This document shows, in pieces, positions 9,298 to 18,305 of a stretch of DNA of 64,000 bases (the stretch's first letter is position 1; each line of letters begins with the position of its first letter). The stretch is from Myxococcales bacterium 68-20 (GTDB lineage Bacteria; Myxococcota_A; Polyangia; Polyangiales; Polyangiaceae): NCBI GenBank assembly GCA_001899635.1, contig MKVQ01000038.1, forward strand, positions 1 through 64,000. The letters are read 5' to 3'. The translations under genes and the position numbers were made by a program. Under the pieces are notes generated by a model. The model was not told where the DNA came from and did not search any database. It worked only from the letters and a program-made list of their open reading frames with translations.

Positions 9298-9597
9298 ATG
9301 GACCCGAAGCGAAAGCTCAAGGGCATGCTCGCCCGCATCTTCTCGGACGCCGTCGCGGAGGAGTCGGAACGCGAGGAGCTGAAGGCCTATCTGGCGTCGA
9401 GCGCTCTCGCCGACTCGGAGATCAAGGAGGTCTTCGAGGACTTCGTCCAGACGACCTGGAAGATCACGATCGCCGACGGCGTCGTGTCGGATCGCGAGAA
9501 GCAGCGCCTGCGCGAGATCGTGAGCGTCCTCCCGCTCGAGAAGAGCGTGCTGCCCGCGGAGTGGGCGGCGATCGTCGACGACACACACGGAAGCTGA
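9298..9597 (+). CDS. Small TerB-like helical protein
   Basis: A 99-residue soluble, acidic, helical protein with no signal peptide. The segment KITIADGVVSDREKQRLREI has the pattern of the TerB-like fold (A-D-G-x-x-x-x-x-E-x-x-x-x-x-x-I), in which acidic side chains at helix starts may bind metal. Only one such motif is clear, and the protein is shorter than typical TerB (about 150), so this is a fold-level guess. The ATG at 9298 was chosen because the frame upstream of it is Arg-rich and unlike protein. Confidence 0.6.
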   Translation: MDPKRKLKGMLARIFSDAVAEESEREELKAYLASSALADSEIKEVFEDFVQTTWKITIADGVVSDREKQRLREIVSVLPLEKSVLPAEWAAIVDDTHGS

Positions 9598-9769
9598 CGC
9601 GCAGATCGAGGGCTCGACCGTCGAGGCGATGATCGCGAGGTCGGTCTCGCGTGGCGGGTAAGGAGTGCTGTCGACGTCGCCGGATCGCGCGTCGGAAAAC
9701 GAGCTGGCCACGAAGGCGCACGATCCGAGGATCGTCGCGGCCAACGCGGCCAGCCGAGTGTCGAGCGTC

Positions 9770-12700
9770 TTACTGACGGCGCAGGATCATGTACCAGGCA
9801 TCCCAGCTCGTGCCCGTCGGGGGCGTGAGGGTGATCGTCGTCTCGATCGAGGCGGCGAGCGCGAAGCGCAGGTAGCTCGCGCCGCCTCCTCGGGCGAGAT
9901 TGAGCGATACCGGGACGTCACGCGTGAGCGCCGGCGTCTGGAGCGGGAAGCCGCCGAGCCCGCCGTAGACGGAGCGAAAGCTCCAGCTGGAGGTCCGATA
10001 CGGCAGCGTCGCAATGTCCAGGTTCGCGATCGCCGTGTCGTCGATGTAGACGGCGGCGAGGAAGTCGCGCATCCAGAGGCTCGCGCCGCCTCCGATCCGC
10101 TCGTTCAGGTTGGTGAGACCGGTCGTCGATGCGTTCGCGAGCTGGTAGAGGAAGGTCGCCTCCGCAGCCGAGCTCCCGGCGGCGATGCGATCTGCGGAGT
10201 AGCGCACGAAGCTCCACGCCAGGCCTCGCTGGCCGACGTCCGCCGTCGTTCCGTCGACGAAGCCAACGCGTGCCGGCACCTTCATCCACTCGCGCAGTCG
10301 GGTGAATAGCGGGGTCTCGTAGCTGTTGAAGGCATTGACCCGTGTCGAGGCGTTGGGCCCCGTCGTCAGGTCCGTGAGGAGGATGTTCATCCCCGGAGCG
10401 AGCCCGACGCTTGCTCCGTAGAAGGCGCGCTCCTCGGCGATGCCGGCCAGTCCCTCGTCGAGCCAGCTCTCTTCGAACGGCCACCCCGCGCTCATGCGCC
10501 GCGAGTCGATGATCAGATGGCCGAGCTCGTGCGCAATCGGATTGAGGGTCGTGGTCTCCACGGCGCTGACAGTGCGGACGACGGGGCCGCTCGTCGCCGT
10601 CGGGTCGGCCGCCATGACGTAGATGATCTCGCCATGGTTGCTGGTGGGGCATTCGACCTGGCTCGACAGATCGCGCGGGCGGTACTGCGCCCATGCGCTG
10701 GCTGCATTGTCGGTGACGTGCGCGTTGACTGCAGCGGTGAAGAACAGGACCACGCGCCCGTTGCCGTCGACGTCCGTGGGGGCACCGAAGACGCCGCTGA
10801 CGGAGGGGTAGATCACGTTGTCGAACTTCGAGCCGAGCGTCTCGTACTGGGGCGTGGTCAGGCCGCCGGGCGGATTGGCGTTGTCCGTGACGATGATCGC
10901 GTGCGTTCCGACGTACCTCACGGTCCCGGTTCGCGCGGTTCCCGAAGCACACTGGGTACCGAGCTCGCCGTTGAGTGACCAGGTAGCGCCCACGACGGGC
11001 ACGCCGGTCGGGATGCGCGACGTGGGCGAGACAGGCGTCCCCGAGCCCGTGGTTCCAAGGCGTGAAACGACCTCCGCCGTATGCGCCGTGCGCGAAGCCG
11101 TGTGCGTGTCCACGACCGCGGCGGGCGTCGAGGTCGTGCCCGTGAGCGTGGCGAGGTTGTTCGCGACCACCGTGAGTGGATACGAGGCCCCCTGCGTGAG
11201 GTTCATCGGGATCAGCACGTACTCGGCCGTCGAGCCGCTCGGGTTCTCGATGCACACGCTCGACCTCGTATTCGGTCGGGCCATGATGGTGCCGCCCACC
11301 GCGAGGCTCTCGCAGGCAGAGCACGAGACACCGTCACCGTTCAGGCCCGCATTGCAGGCGCAGCTGAAGCTCCCAGCGGTGTTGGTGCAGGCAGCGTCGG
11401 CATGGCAGTCGTCCGTGCCGGTCGCGCACTCGTCGATGTCCGTGCATCCCGTCTCGCCGGTGCCGGAGTAGCCGCTCGGGCACGCACTGCAGGTGAAGCC
11501 GCCCGGCGTGTTCGTGCAGGTGGTGAGCGCGTCGCAGCCGTAGCCGGTTGCGCACTCGTCGATGTCGATGCATCCGGAGGCGCCGGAGCCTGAGTAGCCG
11601 CTCGGGCACGCGCCGCAGGTGAAGCTGCCGGCTGTGTTCGTGCAAGTCGTGAGGGCGTCGCAGCCGCCGTTGCCGGTCGCGCACTCGTCGATGTCGATGC
11701 ATCCGGAGGCGCCGCCGCCGGTGTAGCCGCTCGGGCATGCACCGCAGGTGAAGCCGCCGGGCGTGTTCGTGCAGGTGGTGAGGGCGTCGCAGCCGCCGTT
11801 GCCGGTTGCGCACTCGTCGATGTCCATGCAGCCCGTTGCGCCGGTGCCGGAGTAGCCGCTCGGGCAGTGACCGCAGATGAAGCCGCCGGGTGTGTTCGTG
11901 CAGGTGGTGAGCGCGTCGCAGCCGCCGTTGTTCGACGTGCATTCGTCGACGTCCGTGCATCCCGAGGCGCCGGTGCCGGTGTGGCCGCTCGGGCAAGCGC
12001 CACAGGTAAAGCCGCCGGGGGTATTGGTGCAGGTGGTGAGCGCATCGCAACCGCCGTTGTTGGTCGCGCACTCGTTGATGTCCATGCATCCCGAGGCGCC
12101 GGTGCCGGAGTAGCCGCTCGGGCACGCGCCGCAGGTGAAGCTGCCGGCCGTGTTCGTGCAGGTCGTGAGCGCATCACAGCCGCCGTTCGCGCTCACGCAC
12201 TCGTCGATGTCGATGCAGCCCGTCGCGCCCGTGCCGAGGTAGCCGCTCGGGCATGCTCCGCAGGTGAAGCTGCCGAGAGTGTTCGTGCAGGTCGTGAGCG
12301 CGTCGCAGCCGCCGTTGGCGGTCCCGCACTCGTCGATGTCCGAGCATCCGGTCGCGCCGCCGCCGGAGTAGCCGCTCGGGCATGCGCCGCAGGTGAAGCT
12401 GCCGGCCGTGTTCGTGCAGGTCGTCAGCGCATCGCAGCCGCCGTTGCCGGTCGCGCATTCGTCGATGTCCGTACAGCCTGTCGAGCCGGTGCCCGCGAAG
12501 CCGCTCGGGCAATGGCCGCACGTGAAGCCTCCCACGGTGTTGATGCACGTCGTTAGCACGTCGCAGCCGCCGTTGTTGGTCGCGCACTCGTCGACGTCGA
12601 CGCAGCCCGTCTCGCCGTTGCCCGTGTACCCGCTCGGGCAAGCGCCGCAGGTGAAGCCGCCGACCGTGTTCGTGCACGTCGTTCGCGCGTCGCAGCCGCC

Positions 12701-13762
12701 GTTGTTGGTCGCGCACTCGTCGACATCGACGCATCCGCTCGCGCCGGTGCCCGCGAAGCCGCTCGGGCACGCGCCACAGGCGAAGCTGCCAGCCGTGTTT
12801 GTGCATGTCGCGAGCACGTCGCAGCCGCCGTTGTTGGCCGCGCACTCGTCGACGTCGTCGCATCCCGTCGCGCCGGTGCCCGTGAAGCCGCTCGGGCAAG
12901 CGCCACAGGTGAAGCCGCCGGGGGTGTTCACGCATGTCGTGAGCACGTCGCATCCGCCGTTGGCGGTCCCGCACTCGTTGATGTCCACGCATCCCGTCGA
13001 GCCGTTGCCGATGTAGCCGCTCGGGCAAGCGCCGCAGGTGAAGCTTCCGGCCGTGTTCGTGCAGGTGGTGAGCGCGTCACAGCCGCCGTTGCTCGTCGCG
13101 CACTCGTCGATGTCCGTGCAGCCGGTCGCGCCGCCGCCGGTGTACCCGCTCGGGCAGGAGCCGCAGGTGAAGCCGCCGGGCGTGTTCGTGCACTCTGCGA
13201 CGGGATCGCAGCCGCCGTTGCTCGTCGCGCACTCGTCGATGTCCGTGCAGCCGGTCTTCCCGGTGCCCGCGTACCCGCTCGGGCAATGACCGCAGGTGAA
13301 GCCGCCGGCCGTGTTGAGGCACGTCGTTCGCGCGTCGCAGCCGCCGTTGTCGACCGCGCACTCGTCGATGTCGCGACAGCCCGTGGTGCCGGTCCCCGTG
13401 TAGCCCTTCGGGCACGCACCGCAGGTGAAGCCGCCCGGCGTGTTCGTACAGGTGGTGAGCGCATCGCAGCCGCCATGGTTCTGCGCGCATTCATCGATGT
13501 CGGCGCATTCGGCGCCGCGCGCCTCGAAGCCGGGCGTGCAGGAGAGGTCGAAGCGCCCACCCTCCGGGAGCACCAGCGCATGAGGAGGCTTCGCTTCATT
13601 GTCCCCCGGCCGCATGGTGAGCTCGCTCTTGTTGCTCACCTTTTGCGAGCAGCTCGCCATGCCCGCTACGACGAGGAGCAGCGCGCCGAGAACCTTCGCA
13701 CCCTGGGAATCAGGCGTGGTCGCTCGTCGATGACTGCGCGTTCTCGATAGACCTGTCCACAT
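9770..13762 (-). CDS. EGF-repeat secreted zinc metallopeptidase (M30-like), lipoprotein
   Basis: A 1330-residue surface protein. The ATG at 13762 precedes a signal ending VVAGMASCS, a lipobox. Residues about 87-815 are 17 tandem EGF-like modules. Each starts D-[IV]-[DN]-E-C, the calcium-binding EGF consensus, followed by NGGCDALTTCTNT and CGACPSGY. Module 16 lacks one residue before its second cysteine, and module 17 is divergent. The C-terminal 500 residues hold HELGH (1078-1082), the zinc-binding HExxH motif. WLDEGLA follows about 20 residues later, in which E1103 is the likely third ligand. This arrangement resembles hyicolysin-type M30 peptidases. A beta-sandwich-like tail (last 100 residues) closes the protein. 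The upstream frame to 15433 is antisense to the reductase gene and was not used. Confidence 0.85.
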   Translation of the reverse strand: MWTGLSRTRSHRRATTPDSQGAKVLGALLLVVAGMASCSQKVSNKSELTMRPGDNEAKPPHALVLPEGGRFDLSCTPGFEARGAECADIDECAQNHGGCDALTTCTNTPGGFTCGACPKGYTGTGTTGCRDIDECAVDNGGCDARTTCLNTAGGFTCGHCPSGYAGTGKTGCTDIDECATSNGGCDPVAECTNTPGGFTCGSCPSGYTGGGATGCTDIDECATSNGGCDALTTCTNTAGSFTCGACPSGYIGNGSTGCVDINECGTANGGCDVLTTCVNTPGGFTCGACPSGFTGTGATGCDDVDECAANNGGCDVLATCTNTAGSFACGACPSGFAGTGASGCVDVDECATNNGGCDARTTCTNTVGGFTCGACPSGYTGNGETGCVDVDECATNNGGCDVLTTCINTVGGFTCGHCPSGFAGTGSTGCTDIDECATGNGGCDALTTCTNTAGSFTCGACPSGYSGGGATGCSDIDECGTANGGCDALTTCTNTLGSFTCGACPSGYLGTGATGCIDIDECVSANGGCDALTTCTNTAGSFTCGACPSGYSGTGASGCMDINECATNNGGCDALTTCTNTPGGFTCGACPSGHTGTGASGCTDVDECTSNNGGCDALTTCTNTPGGFICGHCPSGYSGTGATGCMDIDECATGNGGCDALTTCTNTPGGFTCGACPSGYTGGGASGCIDIDECATGNGGCDALTTCTNTAGSFTCGACPSGYSGSGASGCIDIDECATGYGCDALTTCTNTPGGFTCSACPSGYSGTGETGCTDIDECATGTDDCHADAACTNTAGSFSCACNAGLNGDGVSCSACESLAVGGTIMARPNTRSSVCIENPSGSTAEYVLIPMNLTQGASYPLTVVANNLATLTGTTSTPAAVVDTHTASRTAHTAEVVSRLGTTGSGTPVSPTSRIPTGVPVVGATWSLNGELGTQCASGTARTGTVRYVGTHAIIVTDNANPPGGLTTPQYETLGSKFDNVIYPSVSGVFGAPTDVDGNGRVVLFFTAAVNAHVTDNAASAWAQYRPRDLSSQVECPTSNHGEIIYVMAADPTATSGPVVRTVSAVETTTLNPIAHELGHLIIDSRRMSAGWPFEESWLDEGLAGIAEERAFYGASVGLAPGMNILLTDLTTGPNASTRVNAFNSYETPLFTRLREWMKVPARVGFVDGTTADVGQRGLAWSFVRYSADRIAAGSSAAEATFLYQLANASTTGLTNLNERIGGGASLWMRDFLAAVYIDDTAIANLDIATLPYRTSSWSFRSVYGGLGGFPLQTPALTRDVPVSLNLARGGGASYLRFALAASIETTITLTPPTGTSWDAWYMILRRQ
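11318..13502 (-). repeat. 17-unit coding repeat (EGF modules)
   Basis: Seventeen units of about 123-129 bases encode the EGF-like modules of the metallopeptidase. Neighbouring units are highly similar at DNA level, for instance the recurring text gtgttcgtgcaggtcgtgagcgc. This suggests recent duplication or gene conversion and makes the block prone to copy-number change and mis-assembly. Confidence 0.9.
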
Positions 13763-14005
13763 TCGGTGGGTGAACGGCCAGCGCGCGCCGCGCTGAAGGC
13801 CTGGCGTCGAGAAATGTGTCTTTGCCTCGCCGCCCGAGCGCCTCCACATTTCGCGCGCGCTGCCGTCCGACCTCATGCATCGCGCCGATGACGGCTCGGC
13901 TGGCGGCCGGTCATTCGATCCCTGTGGCGCGTTGACGACGTGGCCGGCGCTCGGCGGTTTTCCTCGCGAGCTTGACGCGATGGGCGTGGTTCCTAGGACG
14001 ATCCT

Positions 14006-17000
14006 ATGATCCCGCCGAGCGACGAGGGCCCCGAAACCCAACCGGAGCCGTCGAACGACGCGCTTCTCCAGCGGACGCGCGAGCGTCTGAAGCGTCTGCT
14101 CGCGCACGACCCCGAGCTTGCAGTCTCGCAGCCCGACGCTGAGGCCGTCGCGGCGATCCACGCATCTGCCACCACGATCGAGACCGTAGCAAAGGCGTTC
14201 GAGCTCTACGCCGACCGCCCCTTCGTCGCAGAGCGCGCTTACGAGTGCGAGGCGGATGGAAGCGTTCGTCTCTTGCCGGAGCTTCGCAGGCATCGGTATC
14301 GCGACGTCTGGGCGCGCGTGGAGGCGTTCGCCAGCGGCCTCACGCACCAGAAGCTCGCTGGGCCAGGCAGCTTCATCGGCATCTGCGGCTTCGGCAGCGT
14401 CGACTGGGTCGTCGCCGACCTTGCCGCCATCCGTCTCGCCGCCGTGTCGGTCCCGATGCAGACGAACATGAGCCCGGCCGATCTGCAGCAGATCATCGGC
14501 GAGGCCGAGCTCTCCCTGATCGTCTGCAGCGTCGAGCAGCTCGATTCCATCGAGGCCGTGCTCCCTCGCTGCCCGTCGGTGAAGAGCCTCGTCGTGATGG
14601 ACCTGCGTGAGGGGGACAGCGCCGCCGAGGCGATGTTCGAGCGCCGCAAGCAGGCGGGGCTCGCTGAGAGCGGCGCCGTCGTGCTCACGATGCGTGAGGT
14701 CGAGGAGCGGGGACGCTCCGCAGGGATCGTCCCGATGGTCTTGCCGGCATCGCGCGGCGAGCCCGATCCCCTGATGACCCTCATCTACACCTCGGGCTCC
14801 ACCGGGACCCCGAAGGGCGCGATCGTGACGGAGCGCTTGCTCCGCGAGCAGTGGCAGCGGGGCTTCTTCTACCGGCTCGGTGACGCGCTTCCGGAGCTCC
14901 CGCAGATCACGCTGGGCTACATGCCGCTGAATCACGCTGCCGGTCGGATGAACGTCATGATGACGGTCCTCCGCGGGGGGATGATGGCGTTCGTCGCGAA
15001 GAGCGACATGTCGACGTTGTTCGATGACTTCCGGCTCGCGCGCCCGACGATGGCGATGCTGGTGCCGCGCGTGTCCGCGACGATCTACCAGCACTATCAG
15101 GCGGAGCTCGTTCGACGTACGGAGGACGTGACGGACGAGGGAGAGCGGGCGCGGATCTCGGATCGGATCATGGAAGAGATGCGCGGCTCGTTCCTCGGCG
15201 ACCGCCTCTTGCTCGTGACCACGAGCACCGCGCCGACGCCGCCGGAGGTCGCCGACTTCCTCCGCCGCTGCTTCCTCGTTCCCGTCATCGACCTGTACGG
15301 CTCGACGGAGGCAGGCCTCGTGACGCTCGACGATCGCCTCGTCCCGGCTCCGGGCCTCGAGTGGAAGCTCGTCGACGTTCCCGAGCTCGGCTACCGGACG
15401 ACCGATCGCCCATACCCGCGCGGCGAGCTCCACGTGAAGTCACGCTTCCTCGTCCCGGGCTACTACAAGAACGAGCGTGCGACGCGTGACCTCTTCGACG
15501 ACGAAGGCTTCCTGAACACGGGGGACATCGTCGAGCAGCGAGGGCCCGACCGACTCTTGTGGATCGATCGCGCCAGGAACGTCCTCAAGCTCGCGCAGGG
15601 AGAGTTCGTCGCGACGTCACGCCTCGAGGGCATCTTCAGCGCGCAGAGCCCGTACATCCGGCAGATCTACGTGCATGGGAGCGGCTTTCGCTCGTATCTC
15701 CTCGCCGTCGTCGTTCCCAATCTCCCAGCGGTGACGGCGTACCTCCGCGGTCGAGGGATCGAGCCGGACGACGCCGCGATCAAGGAGCTCGTCCGGAGTG
15801 AGATCCACCGCATCGCCCGCGATGAGCACCTACGCGGCCACGAGGTGCCGCGCGACTTCATCATCGAGCGCGAGCCGTTCACGATCGCGCGCGGCCTGCT
15901 CACCGACAGCAACAAGCAGTCACGGCCTCGCCTGGCGGCGCGTTACGGCAAGGACCTCGCGGCGCGGTACACCGCGATCGAGCGGGCGCAGATCGAGGAG
16001 CTCTACGGCCTCCACAGCAAGGGCGTGACGACTGCGACGATCGCCGAGCGCGTCAAGCGAGCGATGAGCGTCGTGCTCGGTCTCCCGGAGCTCGACGTCC
16101 GTCAGAGCGAACAGAGCTTCATCCAGCTCGGCGGCGATTCGCTCAGCGCCGTCAGCCTCGAGACGCTGATCCACGATCTGACCGGCGTTCGTGTGCCCGT
16201 GGGCTTCCTCCTCGATCCGACGAGCAGCGTCCACTCGCTCGTCGAGTACGTCGAGGGGGCGCTCGCCGGCAAGGTACGCCGCAACGTCACGTTCGCGGAG
16301 GTGCACGGCGCCGGCGCGAAGTCCGTCCGGGCCGAGGACCTCCGGATCGAGAAGTTTCTAGGTCCCGAGGAGATCGAAGCTGCGCGCGCCTCGAAGCCGG
16401 CCAGCGAGCTACCGGCGCGGGCCGAGGTCGCGTTGCTCACGGGGGCGAACGGGTTCCTCGGAAGGTTCCTCACCCTCGAGCTCCTCGAGCGGCTCTCGGG
16501 CGAGCGGAAGAAGGTCTACGCGCTCGTGCGCGCCCCGAGCGACGCGGCTGCGTTCGAGCGTCTCGCCAGCTCGTACCGCATGGATCCGGCGCTCTCACGA
16601 CGCTTCGACGAGCTGTCGGCCGGCGGGCGCCTCACGGTGCTCGCCGGCGATCTGATGAAGCCGCGCCTCGGCCTCGCCGAGGACGTCTACGCTCGTCTCG
16701 CAGAGGAGGTCGACCTCGTCCTCCACAACGGGGCGCTGGTGAACCATGCGCTCGGCTACGCGGCGATGTTCGAGCCGAACGTGCTCGGCACCGTCGAGGT
16801 GATGCGCTTCGCGCTCGCGCGGCGCATCAAGTCGATGTCGTTCATCTCGACCATCGCGGTGCTCTATGGCGTCGACCGGACCGAGCCGGTCCGTGAGGAC
16901 GAGGATGTGCGTACGCTCTTCACCGAGCGTCCCACCGAGGCCGGCTACGCGGCGGGATACGGCGGGACCAAGTGGGCAGGCGAGCTCCTCCTGCGTGACG

Positions 17001-17665
17001 CGCACGAAAAGCTCGGTCTCCCGGTGGCGGTGTTCCGCCCGAGCGAGATCATGGCGCACCGTCGCTATCACGGGCAGGTGAACGTCCCCGACTTCTTCAC
17101 CCGGCTGCTCGCAGGCATCGTCTACACCGGCCTCGCGCCCCGGTCGTTCTATACGGCGGACGCTCCCGAGCGCGCGAAGCACTATGACGGCACGCCGGTC
17201 GACGTCGTCGCCCGGTCGATCGCGACGCTCTCGATCGCGCGCGGCGGAGGCGAGGCTGCGCGTCCCGCCGTCCGTGCGACGTACGATACGTATCACGTGG
17301 TCAATCCCCACCAGGACGACGGGATCTCGCTCGACGTCATCGTCCACTGGGTGAAGACGGCGGGCTACCCGGCGAAGCGGATCGCCGACTACGACACTTG
17401 GTACAAGATGTTCCGCGAGCGTCTCACGTCGCTCGCCGAACCGAAGCGCCAGCACTCGCCGCTCGCGATCCTCCATGCCTGGGAGCACCCGCAGGGGGAT
17501 CACGGGCAGCCCGTGCTCGACACCACTCACATCCTCGAGCGCCTCCGCAGCATCGAGCCGAGCCTGGCCGACTTCCCGCACGTGAGCGAGGCGTTCATCC
17601 ACAAGGAGCTCGACGACATGGCGGTGCTGCACCTCATCGATCGGCCGTTGCGGATGGCGGGCTGA
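14006..17665 (+). CDS. Carboxylic acid reductase (adenylation - carrier - NADPH reductase)
   Basis: A 1219-residue three-domain enzyme that activates a carboxylic acid with ATP, loads it on a phosphopantetheine arm, and reduces the thioester to an aldehyde with NADPH. The adenylation domain (about 60-640) shows YTSGSTGTPKG (261-271) and DLYGSTE. The carrier domain has LGGDSLSA with attachment Ser712. The reductase domain has the nucleotide motif TGANGFLGR (about 811-819) and the catalytic YGGTK with Y985 and K989. Its length matches Nocardia/Mycobacterium CARs. A phosphopantetheinyl transferase is needed but is not nearby. The substrate cannot be read from the sequence: fatty, aromatic or a polyketide-derived acid are all possible. 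It stands alone, with no biosynthetic cluster around it. Confidence 0.9.
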   Translation: MIPPSDEGPETQPEPSNDALLQRTRERLKRLLAHDPELAVSQPDAEAVAAIHASATTIETVAKAFELYADRPFVAERAYECEADGSVRLLPELRRHRYRDVWARVEAFASGLTHQKLAGPGSFIGICGFGSVDWVVADLAAIRLAAVSVPMQTNMSPADLQQIIGEAELSLIVCSVEQLDSIEAVLPRCPSVKSLVVMDLREGDSAAEAMFERRKQAGLAESGAVVLTMREVEERGRSAGIVPMVLPASRGEPDPLMTLIYTSGSTGTPKGAIVTERLLREQWQRGFFYRLGDALPELPQITLGYMPLNHAAGRMNVMMTVLRGGMMAFVAKSDMSTLFDDFRLARPTMAMLVPRVSATIYQHYQAELVRRTEDVTDEGERARISDRIMEEMRGSFLGDRLLLVTTSTAPTPPEVADFLRRCFLVPVIDLYGSTEAGLVTLDDRLVPAPGLEWKLVDVPELGYRTTDRPYPRGELHVKSRFLVPGYYKNERATRDLFDDEGFLNTGDIVEQRGPDRLLWIDRARNVLKLAQGEFVATSRLEGIFSAQSPYIRQIYVHGSGFRSYLLAVVVPNLPAVTAYLRGRGIEPDDAAIKELVRSEIHRIARDEHLRGHEVPRDFIIEREPFTIARGLLTDSNKQSRPRLAARYGKDLAARYTAIERAQIEELYGLHSKGVTTATIAERVKRAMSVVLGLPELDVRQSEQSFIQLGGDSLSAVSLETLIHDLTGVRVPVGFLLDPTSSVHSLVEYVEGALAGKVRRNVTFAEVHGAGAKSVRAEDLRIEKFLGPEEIEAARASKPASELPARAEVALLTGANGFLGRFLTLELLERLSGERKKVYALVRAPSDAAAFERLASSYRMDPALSRRFDELSAGGRLTVLAGDLMKPRLGLAEDVYARLAEEVDLVLHNGALVNHALGYAAMFEPNVLGTVEVMRFALARRIKSMSFISTIAVLYGVDRTEPVREDEDVRTLFTERPTEAGYAAGYGGTKWAGELLLRDAHEKLGLPVAVFRPSEIMAHRRYHGQVNVPDFFTRLLAGIVYTGLAPRSFYTADAPERAKHYDGTPVDVVARSIATLSIARGGGEAARPAVRATYDTYHVVNPHQDDGISLDVIVHWVKTAGYPAKRIADYDTWYKMFRERLTSLAEPKRQHSPLAILHAWEHPQGDHGQPVLDTTHILERLRSIEPSLADFPHVSEAFIHKELDDMAVLHLIDRPLRMAG

Positions 17666-17678
17666 GACGTGGCTTCGC

Positions 17679-18224
17679 TCAGTACGCGCTTCGTAGGATC
17701 GCGAAGACGAGCACCCCCGTAACGGACACGTAGAGCCAGATCGGGAAGAGGATCTTGGTGATCTTCTTGTGCGTGTCGAACCTGCGGCGGAACGCGAAGT
17801 AGAACGCCGCGAGGCACATCGGTACGACCGGGATCGAGAGGATCACGTGGCTCGCGAGGAGCACGAGGTACGCGACGCGTGCGCCACCGGTACCCGGGTA
17901 CTTCGTGTCGCCGTGGACGTAGTGATAGGCGAGGTAGCCGACGAGGAAGAACGCGCTCGACGCGAATGCCGAGAGCATGAGCGCCTGATGGCGCGCCACG
18001 CGCTTCTTCTTGATCGCGACGACCGCGAGGACGAGCAGCACGGCCGCGGTCGCGTTGAAGCCCGCGTTGACGGCGGGCATGAACGAGAGCGCGCCGGGAT
18101 CGCCGCTCCCCTGTCGAAGGAGCAAGAGGTACGCGAGCACCGCCAGGGCGACGACCGAGACGACGCCGTTCACGATCCAGAACGGGCGATCGCCGCTCTG
18201 TGCAGAGGTTGCCGTCGACGACAT
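17679..18224 (-). CDS. DUF420 family membrane protein
   Basis: A polytopic inner-membrane protein of about 181 residues with five predicted membrane segments. It matches the DUF420 pattern. [19 protein letters not shown] comes first, then [27 protein letters not shown] with conserved histidines. [22 protein letters not shown] closes it. Relatives such as Staphylococcus CtaM take part in haem-copper oxidase assembly, so a role in respiration is plausible. No cytochrome oxidase genes are adjacent. The ATG at 18224 (MSSTATSAQ) is preferred; starts up to 18260 would add a few residues. It is convergent with the reductase gene. Confidence 0.8.
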   Translation of the reverse strand: MSSTATSAQSGDRPFWIVNGVVSVVALAVLAYLLLLRQGSGDPGALSFMPAVNAGFNATAAVLLVLAVVAIKKKRVARHQALMLSAFASSAFFLVGYLAYHYVHGDTKYPGTGGARVAYLVLLASHVILSIPVVPMCLAAFYFAFRRRFDTHKKITKILFPIWLYVSVTGVLVFAILRSAY

Positions 18225-18305
18225 GGGCCACCGCATAGGGCAGCCGCAGCCGGGCGCCAAGCGCCGTGCTCGATCAGTCGGGGTCGCGCTCAGTTCGGGT
18301 CGCGC

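Noticed and set aside
11318-13502. CRISPR-like regular repeat
   Set aside because: The 123-base periodicity is coding and matches EGF modules; there are no conserved repeats with unique spacers.
13763-15433. Upstream extension of the EGF-protease frame
   Set aside because: It overlaps the reductase gene on the other strand, and a signal peptide starts only at 13762.
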